Part shown: one piece after another, positions 7,624-14,850 of the stretch
How positions within the stretch are numbered: position 1 is the stretch's first letter
How the letters are laid out: every line of letters begins with the position of its first letter
DNA from: an uncultured Acidaminococcus sp.
GTDB lineage: Bacteria > Bacillota_C > Negativicutes > Acidaminococcales > Acidaminococcaceae
Length of the DNA stretch: 20,921 nt
Direction of reading: 5' to 3'
NCBI GenBank assembly: GCA_900314165.1
Contig: OMUE01000100.1
Coordinates: 1-20,921 of the forward strand
Translations under genes and position numbers: made by a program
Notes under the pieces: generated by a model
Databases searched by the model: none
The model's input: only the letters and a program-made list of their open reading frames with translations
What the model was told of the DNA's origin: nothing

Positions 7624-9261
7624 ATGACAATTTTTGAAAAACAAGGGCTGAAGCGGGCAGCGGCAGCGGGGACTGCCTTGCTGTTGGGTTTATCCCTTCT
7701 TGCAGCAGGCTGTGGCAGCGCAAAAAAGACCTCTGACAAAGCAGGAGGAGCTAAGAAAGAGCAGACTCTGACCATTGGTATGACGAATTCTCCCGGTGGC
7801 TTTAACCCGATTTCCACAACGGACTATGCGTCCCTGTATACATGCCGTTTCTTATTTGATACGTTGTTGGGCCAGCCGGAAGCCAACAAATTCACGCCCC
7901 ACCTGGCGGACAGCATTGATACAAAGGATAAAAAGACCTACACCATCAAACTGAATCCTAAGGCCCAGTGGACTGATGGCAAGCCCATTACGGCTCAGGA
8001 TGTGGTCTTCACGTTTAACCTGATTGCCAATCCCCAGGTTCAGAGTACTACGGCAAAATTCCTGAGTTACCTGGAAGGGGTCAATGCCAACGGGAAACTG
8101 ACAGCCGGCACTGCAATTCCCGGGCTGAAGGCTATAGATGAACACACTGTAGAATTTACCTGCAAGCAGGCTCTGGATCCTAATATGGTGAAAAACGCAG
8201 TGGGCTTCCGGATCAACATCGTCCCGAAACATATTTATGAAAAACTGTCTCCTAAGGGTATCCCAACGGCTAAGGAAGTCACTAATCCTACGGTATTCAG
8301 CGGTCCGTATAAGTTTGTGAAATACGTGACCAACGATCATGTGGAACTGGCAGCCAACGACAAATACGTCCGCGGTGTGCCGAAAATCAAGAGAATCTTC
8401 CTGAGCATTATGAATGATACGAACCTGGTCGTGAACCTGAAATCTGGGAAGGTTCAGATGAACGCCGGCATGGGCATCAGCAAGATTCCCATCAAAGACG
8501 TGGACAGCCTGAAACAGGACAAGAAACTTGTGGTAGAGACGCTGCCTGCCAGCACCAGCCAGTTCATGATGATCAATAACGAGAGATTCAATCTGGCTTT
8601 CCGGAAAGCTATGGTGTATGCCATCAACCGGCAGCAGATCAAAGACCAGCTGTGCAAAGGGTATGCGGATATTACGCCCACCATGTACACCCGTCCCAGC
8701 CCTGTGTTTGATGAAACCGTAAAGGATTTCCCTTATGATCCGGAAAAGGCAAAAGCGGAACTGGCCAAATCCGGCTTTGATACGAATAAAGAATTAGTAT
8801 TGCTGGTGCCGATTGGCAACTCCATCCGGGAACAGTCCGCTGACCTGATCCAGCAGGATCTGAAGGCCATCGGGGTTAAAGTAAAGTTGGAGAAGATGGA
8901 CTTTCCCACTTTGATGTCCCACTCCAGAAAAGGGGACTACGATATGCTGCTCATGGGCTCCGCTCAGTCTGCTGAACCTGACTATACGGCTTATTTCGCA
9001 CCGGGTTCCCTCAGCAACTATTCCCACACCAATGATCCTGCCCTTATGAAGATGTTTGAAGAAGGTCGGACCCTGACGGACTTCAATGCCCGGAAGGCGG
9101 TGTACCAGAAGATCCAGCATTATCTGGCAGAAAACCAGTTCCAGCTGCTGTTGTACAACGACCAGAACTTCTCCATCAAGGCAAAGAACCTGGTGGGTGG
9201 TGTGAAGCCTTTCTGGGAAGGCATGCTGGATGATGTTCAGAACTGGCATTTCAAGGAATAA
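7624..9261 (+). CDS. Peptide-type ABC transporter solute-binding lipoprotein, family 5 (paralog 2)
   Basis: The 545-residue protein is a second SBP_bac_5 receptor with the lipobox LLAAGC (C30). Core motifs match paralog 1: TIGMTNSPGGFNPI, WTDGKPITAQDVVFTFNL, VFSGPYKFVKYVTNDH, AINRQQIKDQL and IREQSADLI. I chose the ATG at 7624 because AAGGGGTG sits just upstream and the signal peptide then has normal length. The frame stays open upstream to an ATG at 7567, but that one lies inside the hairpin and has no binding site. The gene is separated from paralog 1 by its own promoter and hairpin, so the two receptors may be expressed differently. It probably shares the Dpp-like translocator. Ligand unknown. 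Confidence 0.9.
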   Translation: MTIFEKQGLKRAAAAGTALLLGLSLLAAGCGSAKKTSDKAGGAKKEQTLTIGMTNSPGGFNPISTTDYASLYTCRFLFDTLLGQPEANKFTPHLADSIDTKDKKTYTIKLNPKAQWTDGKPITAQDVVFTFNLIANPQVQSTTAKFLSYLEGVNANGKLTAGTAIPGLKAIDEHTVEFTCKQALDPNMVKNAVGFRINIVPKHIYEKLSPKGIPTAKEVTNPTVFSGPYKFVKYVTNDHVELAANDKYVRGVPKIKRIFLSIMNDTNLVVNLKSGKVQMNAGMGISKIPIKDVDSLKQDKKLVVETLPASTSQFMMINNERFNLAFRKAMVYAINRQQIKDQLCKGYADITPTMYTRPSPVFDETVKDFPYDPEKAKAELAKSGFDTNKELVLLVPIGNSIREQSADLIQQDLKAIGVKVKLEKMDFPTLMSHSRKGDYDMLLMGSAQSAEPDYTAYFAPGSLSNYSHTNDPALMKMFEEGRTLTDFNARKAVYQKIQHYLAENQFQLLLYNDQNFSIKAKNLVGGVKPFWEGMLDDVQNWHFKE

Positions 9262-9304
9262 AATGGACGTAAAGTTACAAAAACAAATTAAATATTGCTG
9301 AAAT

Positions 9305-9334
9305 TTGACAATTATATTCACTTTGCGATATAAT
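9305..9334 (+). promoter_or_regulatory. Consensus promoter ahead of a terminator-like hairpin
   Basis: A perfect TTGACA (9305-9310), an 18-base spacer and a perfect TATAAT (9329-9334) lie between the second binding-protein gene and the amidohydrolase. Transcription would start near 9341, almost at the foot of the hairpin at 9345. Confidence 0.75.
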
Positions 9335-9344
9335 TTCAAATGAT

Positions 9345-9394
9345 AAGGAACACAGGTTTTTCAATTGAAGAAAACAATCCTGTGTTCCTTTTTT
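9345..9394 (+). terminator. Terminator-like hairpin before the amidohydrolase
   Basis: A 12-bp perfect stem (AAGGAACACAGG at 9345-9356 with its complement at 9379-9390) and a T-run to 9394. The loop can pair further (TTTTC/GAA). It probably ends the binding-protein 2 message. It is also the first structure in any RNA started at the promoter just upstream. Confidence 0.8.
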
Positions 9395-9422
9395 ATTCAC
9401 TGAAAAAGGGGAAGGATTATTT

Positions 9423-10562
9423 ATGAAAGCAATCAAAAACGCATTGGTTATGGACGCAACGGCTCGTGTTTGCCGGCCTATGAATATCTATTACGAAGGA
9501 AATACCATCGTAAAGCTCACATCTGCAGCAGAATCTGTCGATCTGGCACCGGAGGATGTGTTGGACGCCGAGGGCTGCTATACGACCTGCGGCCTTATAG
9601 ATGGCCACACTCATTTAGGGGTTATGGCTGATGGCCAGGGGTTTGAAGGTATGGACGTGAACGAAAAGACGGATCCTGTGACACCGAACATGCGGGTTAT
9701 AGATGCCATCTATCCTCAGGACAGGAATTTTAAAGAAGCTCTACAGGGAGGCGTTACGGTAGCAGCCGTTGGTCCTGGTTCTGCCAATGTGATCGGCGGC
9801 ACCTTTGCCTGTATCCATACCTATGGATCTGTCATTGATGAAATGATTATCAAATATCCCATGGCCATGAAGGCGGCTTTTGGGGAAAATATCAAACGCT
9901 GCTATGGGAAAGAAAAGGGGAAAACTCCTTTGACGAGGATGGGCATTGCAGCTCTGCTGCGGGAAACCCTGCAGAAAACCCTGGAGTATAAAAACAATCC
10001 CAATCATACCTTTAATGCAAAATTGGAAGCTATGGTTCCTGTTGTGGAAGGGAAACTGCCTCTTAAGTGTCATGCCCATCTGGGCATTGATATGCTGACG
10101 GCCATCCGCATTGCCAAGGAATTCCACCTGCAGATTACCTTGGACCATTGTACGGATATTCTGTCCGTACAGGATGCTGTGTTGGCCTTTGGCTGCCCCT
10201 TATTCATGGGGCCTACCCTGACTCATCGTACCAAGATTGAGACCCGTGCCTCTTCCTTCAAGACTGTGGCTGCTATGAGTGAAAAGACGGATGTATGTAT
10301 CATTACAGATGCGCCGGTCATCCCCCTGCATCATCTACCCCTGTGCGTGGGCCTGGCTATCGATGCAGGTATGGACGAGTGGAAGGGACTGGAAGCAGTC
10401 ACCATCAATCCTGCCAAGGCTATAGGCATTGCAGACCGTTACGGCAGCCTGGAAGCAGGGAAGGAAGCAGATATCGTGGTCTGGAAGAAGAAGCCTTTTG
10501 TCCATGTAACATCTCCGAAAATTGTAGTAGCCGGTGGGGAAATGGTGAAGTTACCAGAATAA
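9423..10562 (+). CDS. Amidohydrolase family protein (imidazolonepropionase/dipeptidase-like)
   Basis: The 379-residue protein is a metal-dependent amidohydrolase (COG1228-type TIM barrel). It has the N-terminal small beta domain, then GLIDGHTHLG with metal ligands H62 and H64. K150 (MAMKAAFGEN) is a candidate carboxylated lysine. CHAHLG (H217, H219), LDHCTD (H242) and ITDAP (D296) complete the usual ligand set, and the C-terminal GSLEAGKEADIVVW strand closes the small domain. There is no signal peptide, so it acts in the cytoplasm. Relatives include imidazolonepropionase and Xaa-Arg/Xaa-Lys dipeptidases. Its place between peptide receptors and the transporter core favours a peptidase or N-acyl-amino-acid hydrolase, but that is inference. 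GGGGAAGGA precedes the ATG. Confidence 0.85.
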   Translation: MKAIKNALVMDATARVCRPMNIYYEGNTIVKLTSAAESVDLAPEDVLDAEGCYTTCGLIDGHTHLGVMADGQGFEGMDVNEKTDPVTPNMRVIDAIYPQDRNFKEALQGGVTVAAVGPGSANVIGGTFACIHTYGSVIDEMIIKYPMAMKAAFGENIKRCYGKEKGKTPLTRMGIAALLRETLQKTLEYKNNPNHTFNAKLEAMVPVVEGKLPLKCHAHLGIDMLTAIRIAKEFHLQITLDHCTDILSVQDAVLAFGCPLFMGPTLTHRTKIETRASSFKTVAAMSEKTDVCIITDAPVIPLHHLPLCVGLAIDAGMDEWKGLEAVTINPAKAIGIADRYGSLEAGKEADIVVWKKKPFVHVTSPKIVVAGGEMVKLPE

Positions 10563-10563
10563 A

Positions 10564-10594
10564 GTATACAGGAGCTACAAAATATATTGTATAC
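10564..10594. promoter_or_regulatory. Pair of GTATAC sites upstream of the transporter operon
   Basis: GTATAC occurs at 10564-10569 (AGTATACA) and 10589-10594 (TTGTATACG), 25 bases apart and just after the amidohydrolase stop. The second lies 24 bases before the -35 box at 10619. The 25-base repeat distance is between two and two and a half helical turns. Confidence 0.4.
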
Positions 10595-10618
10595 GTTACG
10601 AACAAACACAATATATCG

Positions 10619-10647
10619 TTGACAAATGTAAGGTAATTGGCTATACT
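10619..10647 (+). promoter_or_regulatory. Distal promoter of the ABC transporter operon
   Basis: A perfect TTGACA (10619-10624), a 17-base spacer and TATACT (10642-10647), about 200 bases before the first permease gene. Confidence 0.7.
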
Positions 10648-10775
10648 AGGAACAGTGAAACAATGTTAAATAGATTTTAAAAAATAAAGCAATATTTTGT
10701 AAAATTTAATGGAGGCTAATGCTTTTAAATTGAATTGACTGTATATTTTAAATTTTATTGCTTTAGCGAAGTACA

Positions 10776-10804
10776 TTGACAGCTGTTTCCTAAAGACGTA
10801 CAAT
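10776..10804 (+). promoter_or_regulatory. Proximal promoter of the ABC transporter operon
   Basis: TTGACA (10776-10781), a 17-base spacer and TACAAT (10799-10804), with an additional TATAAT at 10810-10815. It lies close to the permease start. Between the two promoters is the inverted pair TAAAGCAATA (10685-10694) and TATTGCTTTA (10756-10765). Confidence 0.65.
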
Positions 10805-10850
10805 ATCGTTATAATTTTAATTAATATTCAGGAAGATGGTGGTGGCTCTC

Positions 10851-11804
10851 ATGCTCAAGTACATTCTTAAACGTCTGGCGATTACGATTCCCGTACTGTT
10901 CATGATTTCCGTAGTGGCATTTCTGTTGGTGCACATGACACCCGGTGACCCGGCAGATATGTATATTACAGAAGATATGACGGTGGAACAGATTGCCCTG
11001 ATCCGTGAATCCTTTGGGTTGGATAAGCCTTTGTTCATCCAGTATTTCGACTGGCTGACGAATTTCCTGAAAGGAAATCTGGGATTCAGCTTTGCTAACC
11101 GGCAGCCCATCAGTGAGATCCTGGCCCAGCGCATCAATCCTACGCTGACCCTCATGATCACAAGCCTGGTTGTGGCGTACCTGTTTGCTATTCCTCTGGG
11201 GATTGTAGCGGCTGTCTATAAAGACAGTTGGCTGGACCGCTTTATTATCGGCTGGACCTTTGCCAACGTATCGTTCCCGCCGTTCTTCCTGAGCCTGGCC
11301 CTCATCTACCTCTTTGCTGTTCAGATGCCCATTTTCCCTACAGGGGGCATGGAAGAACTGGGTATGGAAGGGGATTTCGGTGATTTGTGCATGCACCTGT
11401 TCCTGCCGGTCATCGTTATGGCCAGCCAGTATTGCGCTAATATGATCCGCTACGTCCGGGCTTCTGTATTGGATGTTATGAGCCAGAACTACATCCGTAC
11501 TGCTATTGCCAAGGGCCTCAGCGAAAAGAAGATCCTTCTGCACCATGTACTGCGTAACTCCCTGATTCCTATCGTCACTGTAATCGGTACGGATCTGCCG
11601 AAAATTATCGGTGGTGCTGTGGTCACAGAACAGATTTTCCAATGGCCCGGAATTGGTTCTCTGACCATTGCTTCTATTAACTCTCGTGACTATCCGATCC
11701 TGATGATCATCGTTATCTTCTCCGCAATAGGCGTGCTATTTGCGAACCTGATCGTAGATATCCTGTATGCCGTCATCGATCCGCGGATTAAATACAGCAA
11801 ATAG
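10851..11804 (+). CDS. Dpp/Opp-type ABC transporter permease 1 (DppB-like)
   Basis: With the ATG at 10851 the product is 317 residues and begins MLKYILKRL, the typical DppB/OppB opening, followed at once by the first membrane helix. HMTPGDPAD in the first periplasmic loop is a family hallmark. The cytoplasmic coupling (EAA-like) loop is visible as YIRTAIAKGLSEKKILLHHVLRNSLIPIV split around the conserved Gly. The protein forms half of the membrane channel for peptide import. Another in-frame ATG at 10836 lies only two bases from its AGGA, while GGTGGTGG sits five bases before 10851, so I prefer the latter. It is the first gene of a five-gene run dppB-C-D-F-binding protein. Confidence 0.9.
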   Translation: MLKYILKRLAITIPVLFMISVVAFLLVHMTPGDPADMYITEDMTVEQIALIRESFGLDKPLFIQYFDWLTNFLKGNLGFSFANRQPISEILAQRINPTLTLMITSLVVAYLFAIPLGIVAAVYKDSWLDRFIIGWTFANVSFPPFFLSLALIYLFAVQMPIFPTGGMEELGMEGDFGDLCMHLFLPVIVMASQYCANMIRYVRASVLDVMSQNYIRTAIAKGLSEKKILLHHVLRNSLIPIVTVIGTDLPKIIGGAVVTEQIFQWPGIGSLTIASINSRDYPILMIIVIFSAIGVLFANLIVDILYAVIDPRIKYSK

Positions 11805-11815
11805 GAGGCCTGGTT

Positions 11816-12748
11816 ATGGAAACTGAAAAATTTAAATTCGTCAGTGAAGGAGCAAAGTTGGCCCAATGTGAGCTGCCCAGCTCTGAACAGAAAATAGAAG
11901 AAAAAGGCCTGTCCTGGAAAAAAATTACCTGGCGCCGCTTCTGCAAAAATAAAGTAGCCCTAGTCAGCCTGATTGTCCTGATCCTGATTATCTTGGCAGC
12001 CATTGCCGCGCCCCTGATTTCTCCTTATGACCCCGTAGCTACAGTAGGGGACTTCTCCAGCGCTCCCAACGATAAATTTCTACTGGGTACCGATGATGTA
12101 GGCCGTGATGTATTGAGCCGTATGATTTATGGCACCCGGGTTTCTCTGATTGTAGGGATTGGCTCCGTTGCCATTTATGCAGTCATCGGCATTTCTCTTG
12201 GCTTGTTGTCCGGCTTTATGGGCGGCATGGTAGATGCCGTCATTATGAGAATCACGGAAGTGTTCATGTCCTATCCTCACTTCATGATCATCCTGGTCAT
12301 TGTCAGCATGATCGGTCCTAATATGTGGACCGTTATGTTCGTCATGGGCCTTATGGGCTGGCCGCCAATCTGCCGGCTGGTCCGCGGCGAAGTGCTGAAG
12401 GTGAAAGGCATTGACTATGTTTCTGCGGCTATTGTTACAGGCTATTCTCCTGTAACCATCGCCTTCCATCAGATTCTTCCTAATGTCATGAGCCCTATTA
12501 TGGTTAACTGCACTTTCGGTATCGCCAGCGCAATCCTCAGTGAAGCGTCTCTAAGTTTCCTGGGTATGGGCGTGCAGCCTCCTGCTCCCAGCTGGGGTAA
12601 TATGCTGACCGCAGCCCAGAGCTTGTCCATCCTGTCCGGTGAACCCTGGCGTTGGATTCCTCCCGGAATCTGTATCCTGATAGCTGTATTGACCATTAAC
12701 TTCCTGGGTGATGGCTTGAACGAAGCTATCGGCGGTGATTCTAAATAA
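11816..12748 (+). CDS. Dpp/Opp-type ABC transporter permease 2 (DppC-like)
   Basis: The 310-residue protein is the partner permease. It has a cytoplasmic N-terminal tail of about 45 residues, then the OppC_N-type helix (VALVSLIVLILIIL) and LLGTDDVGRDVLSRMIYGTRVSL, a highly conserved DppC/OppC motif. The coupling loop runs from RGEVLKVKGIDYVSAA to HQILPNV, and SFLGMGVQPPAPSWG near the C-terminus is also diagnostic. AGGAGG overlaps the stop codon of the preceding permease gene and lies just before the ATG, which points to translational coupling. It acts in the cytoplasmic membrane with DppB and the two ATPases. Confidence 0.93.
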   Translation: METEKFKFVSEGAKLAQCELPSSEQKIEEKGLSWKKITWRRFCKNKVALVSLIVLILIILAAIAAPLISPYDPVATVGDFSSAPNDKFLLGTDDVGRDVLSRMIYGTRVSLIVGIGSVAIYAVIGISLGLLSGFMGGMVDAVIMRITEVFMSYPHFMIILVIVSMIGPNMWTVMFVMGLMGWPPICRLVRGEVLKVKGIDYVSAAIVTGYSPVTIAFHQILPNVMSPIMVNCTFGIASAILSEASLSFLGMGVQPPAPSWGNMLTAAQSLSILSGEPWRWIPPGICILIAVLTINFLGDGLNEAIGGDSK

Positions 12749-12764
12749 TTCGGAGGAATACGTT

Positions 12765-13820
12765 ATGGAACCTATTTTACAAGTAAAAGACTTAACCGTT
12801 TCCTTCCGCACCATCGAAGGTAAAGTTTCCGCAGTACGGGGCGTCAGCTTTGATCTCTTCAAAGGTGAAACACTTGCTATTGTAGGAGAATCCGGTTCCG
12901 GCAAATCCGTGTCTATGAAATCCATCAACCGGATTTTGCCGAAGAAGAATACCATTTATGAAAGCGGTACGATTATGTACCAGGGCAAAGATATCCTGAC
13001 GCTGCCGGAACATGAAATGCAGCAGCTCCGGGGCAAAAAAATCGCCATGATCTTCCAGGATCCTATGACGAGCCTGAATCCTACCATGACCGTAGGCAAG
13101 CAGATTGCGGAATCCATGACCATCAACTCTTCTATTTCCAAGGAAGTGGCCATGAACAAAGCCATTCAGCTCATGGCTATGGTAGGCATCCGGAATCCGG
13201 AAGAAAGCAGCCGGTGCTATCCCCACCAATTTTCCGGCGGTATGCGCCAGCGGGTTATGATTGCCCTGTCCCTGGCTTGTGAACCGGATATCCTCATTGC
13301 TGATGAACCGACGACGGCTCTGGACGTAACGATTCAGGCCCAGATCCTGGACCTGATTGATGAACTCCAGGCCAGACTGGGAACGTCCATCATCTTTATC
13401 ACCCACAACCTGGGCGTAGTAGCCCACGTGGCTGACCGGGTGGCTGTTATGTATGCAGGCCGTATCGTTGAATACGGTACAGCAGAAGAAATCTTCTATA
13501 ATCCTCAGCATCCCTACACCTGGGGCCTAATTTGTGCAATGCCCAGCCTGGAATCCAAGGATGCTCTGTTTAGCATTCCCGGTGCACCGCCTAACCTGAT
13601 GCACCCCCCTGTAGGAGACGCCTTCGCACCCAGAAACCGGTACGCTTTGGACATAGATTTCAAGGAGCAACCGCCATTCTTCAAGGTCAGCGATACCCAT
13701 TATGCGGCTACCTGGCTGCTGGATCCCCGGGCCCCGAAGATTACGCCTCCCGAGGAAATCGTGAAACGGCATAAGATTTATCAGGAAACCTGGGGGAAAG
13801 GAGCTGCTGCAAATGCCTGA
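12765..13820 (+). CDS. Dpp/Opp-type ABC transporter ATPase 1 (DppD-like) lacking Fe-S cysteines
   Basis: The 351-residue ATPase drives import. It shows Walker [10 protein letters not shown]-loop FQDP, signature FSGGMRQR, Walker B ILIADEP, D-loop ALD and the switch histidine in THNLG. The C-terminal oligo_HPY region is present, but its usual cysteine pattern (GC.F..RC......C) reads [15 protein letters not shown], and the last Cys position reads HYAATW. All four ligands of the [4Fe-4S] cluster described for some DppD proteins are therefore gone. The ATG at 12765 has GGAGG eight bases upstream. The frame is open ten codons further upstream, but into the permease end. The 3' end overlaps the next gene by eight bases. 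Confidence 0.93.
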   Translation: MEPILQVKDLTVSFRTIEGKVSAVRGVSFDLFKGETLAIVGESGSGKSVSMKSINRILPKKNTIYESGTIMYQGKDILTLPEHEMQQLRGKKIAMIFQDPMTSLNPTMTVGKQIAESMTINSSISKEVAMNKAIQLMAMVGIRNPEESSRCYPHQFSGGMRQRVMIALSLACEPDILIADEPTTALDVTIQAQILDLIDELQARLGTSIIFITHNLGVVAHVADRVAVMYAGRIVEYGTAEEIFYNPQHPYTWGLICAMPSLESKDALFSIPGAPPNLMHPPVGDAFAPRNRYALDIDFKEQPPFFKVSDTHYAATWLLDPRAPKITPPEEIVKRHKIYQETWGKGAAANA

Positions 13821-14811
13821 AACTGCAAAAGTAGAACCAATCCTGCAGGTGAAAGACCTGTGCAAGACCTTCAATCCCGGTAAAAAAAGTGAAGTGAGAG
13901 CTTCCGACCATCTGACCTTCGATATTTTTCCCGGCGAGACCTTCGGCCTTGTAGGGGAATCCGGTTCCGGTAAATCCACCACGGGCCGCTGTATTATCAA
14001 GCTGGAAACCATTACCTCCGGCCAGGTGCTGTACAAAGGGGAAGATATTTCCAAGATTACCAGCCGGGAGGATGTGCTGAAATTCCGGAAATCCATGCAG
14101 ATGATCTTTCAGGATCCCTTTGCTTCCCTGAATCCCCGGATCCCTGTCCGGCGTATCCTGGGCGATGCCCTGAAGGTCCACGGACTGGTGAAGACGGAAG
14201 AAGAAGCGGATCATAGAGTGAATGAACTGCTGGACACTGTTGGCATCAACCCTGCATATGCAAACCGGTATCCTATGGAATTTTCCGGCGGCCAGTGCCA
14301 GCGTATTGGTATTGCCCGTGCTCTGTGTGTAAAACCGGATTTCATCATTGCAGATGAATGCTTGTCCGCTTTGGATGTGTCCATTCAGGCCCAGATTGTA
14401 AATCTGCTGATCCGCCTGCGGAAAGAACGGAATATGACGTATCTGTTCATCGCCCACGACCTGGCCATGGTGAAATACCTGTGTGACCGCATCGGCGTTA
14501 TGAAGGATGGTAAGATCCTGGAGCTGGCAGACTCTGATGAACTGTACAAGTGCCCGATGCACCCCTACACGATTTCCCTGCTGTCTGCTCTGCCGTTGAC
14601 AGATTTGTTCAAGGAACGGAAGCGGAAGAGAATCGACTACGATACGAAGACTCACAAGTATCCTGAAGATGTGAAAGCAGGCCTTGTGGAAGTGGGGCCT
14701 GGCCACTTCGTCTATTGTTCGGATACAGAAGAAGAAACGTATCGGTCCATGTATCTGGAAAAGCATCCGGATGCCTGGATTCCTGAAAAAATCACGGTTA
14801 TTAAGAAGTAA
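13813..14811 (+). CDS. Dpp/Opp-type ABC transporter ATPase 2 (DppF-like)
   Basis: The 332-residue protein is the second nucleotide-binding subunit. It shows Walker [21 protein letters not shown], signature FSGGQCQR, Walker B FIIADE, SALDVSIQAQ and the switch histidine in IAHDLAMV. HPYTISLLSALP marks the start of the oligo_HPY region. The tail after it is lysine- and glutamate-rich and has no Cys cluster, unlike many DppF/OppF proteins that carry one. Two small deviations are a Cys in the signature (SGGQCQR, usually SGGQRQR) and a Cys after the catalytic Glu (ADEC, usually ADEP). Its start lies inside the end of the upstream ATPase gene, with AAAGGAG nine bases before the ATG. Confidence 0.93.
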   Translation: MPETAKVEPILQVKDLCKTFNPGKKSEVRASDHLTFDIFPGETFGLVGESGSGKSTTGRCIIKLETITSGQVLYKGEDISKITSREDVLKFRKSMQMIFQDPFASLNPRIPVRRILGDALKVHGLVKTEEEADHRVNELLDTVGINPAYANRYPMEFSGGQCQRIGIARALCVKPDFIIADECLSALDVSIQAQIVNLLIRLRKERNMTYLFIAHDLAMVKYLCDRIGVMKDGKILELADSDELYKCPMHPYTISLLSALPLTDLFKERKRKRIDYDTKTHKYPEDVKAGLVEVGPGHFVYCSDTEEETYRSMYLEKHPDAWIPEKITVIKK

Positions 14812-14850
14812 ACCAGATAAATTTAAACATTGAAAGGAAAGTGGAAAAAC

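Noticed and set aside
7834..7841. TGTATACA inside binding protein 2 as a further operator
   Set aside because: It is within coding sequence at conserved codons. Other GTATAC hits in genes (near 1051, 6175 and 15177) show that the core appears by chance.
10719..10733. Tiny leader peptide (ATG CTT TTA AAT TGA) after GGAGG
   Set aside because: Spacing between GGAGG and ATG is only three bases, the peptide has four residues, and no attenuator hairpin follows.
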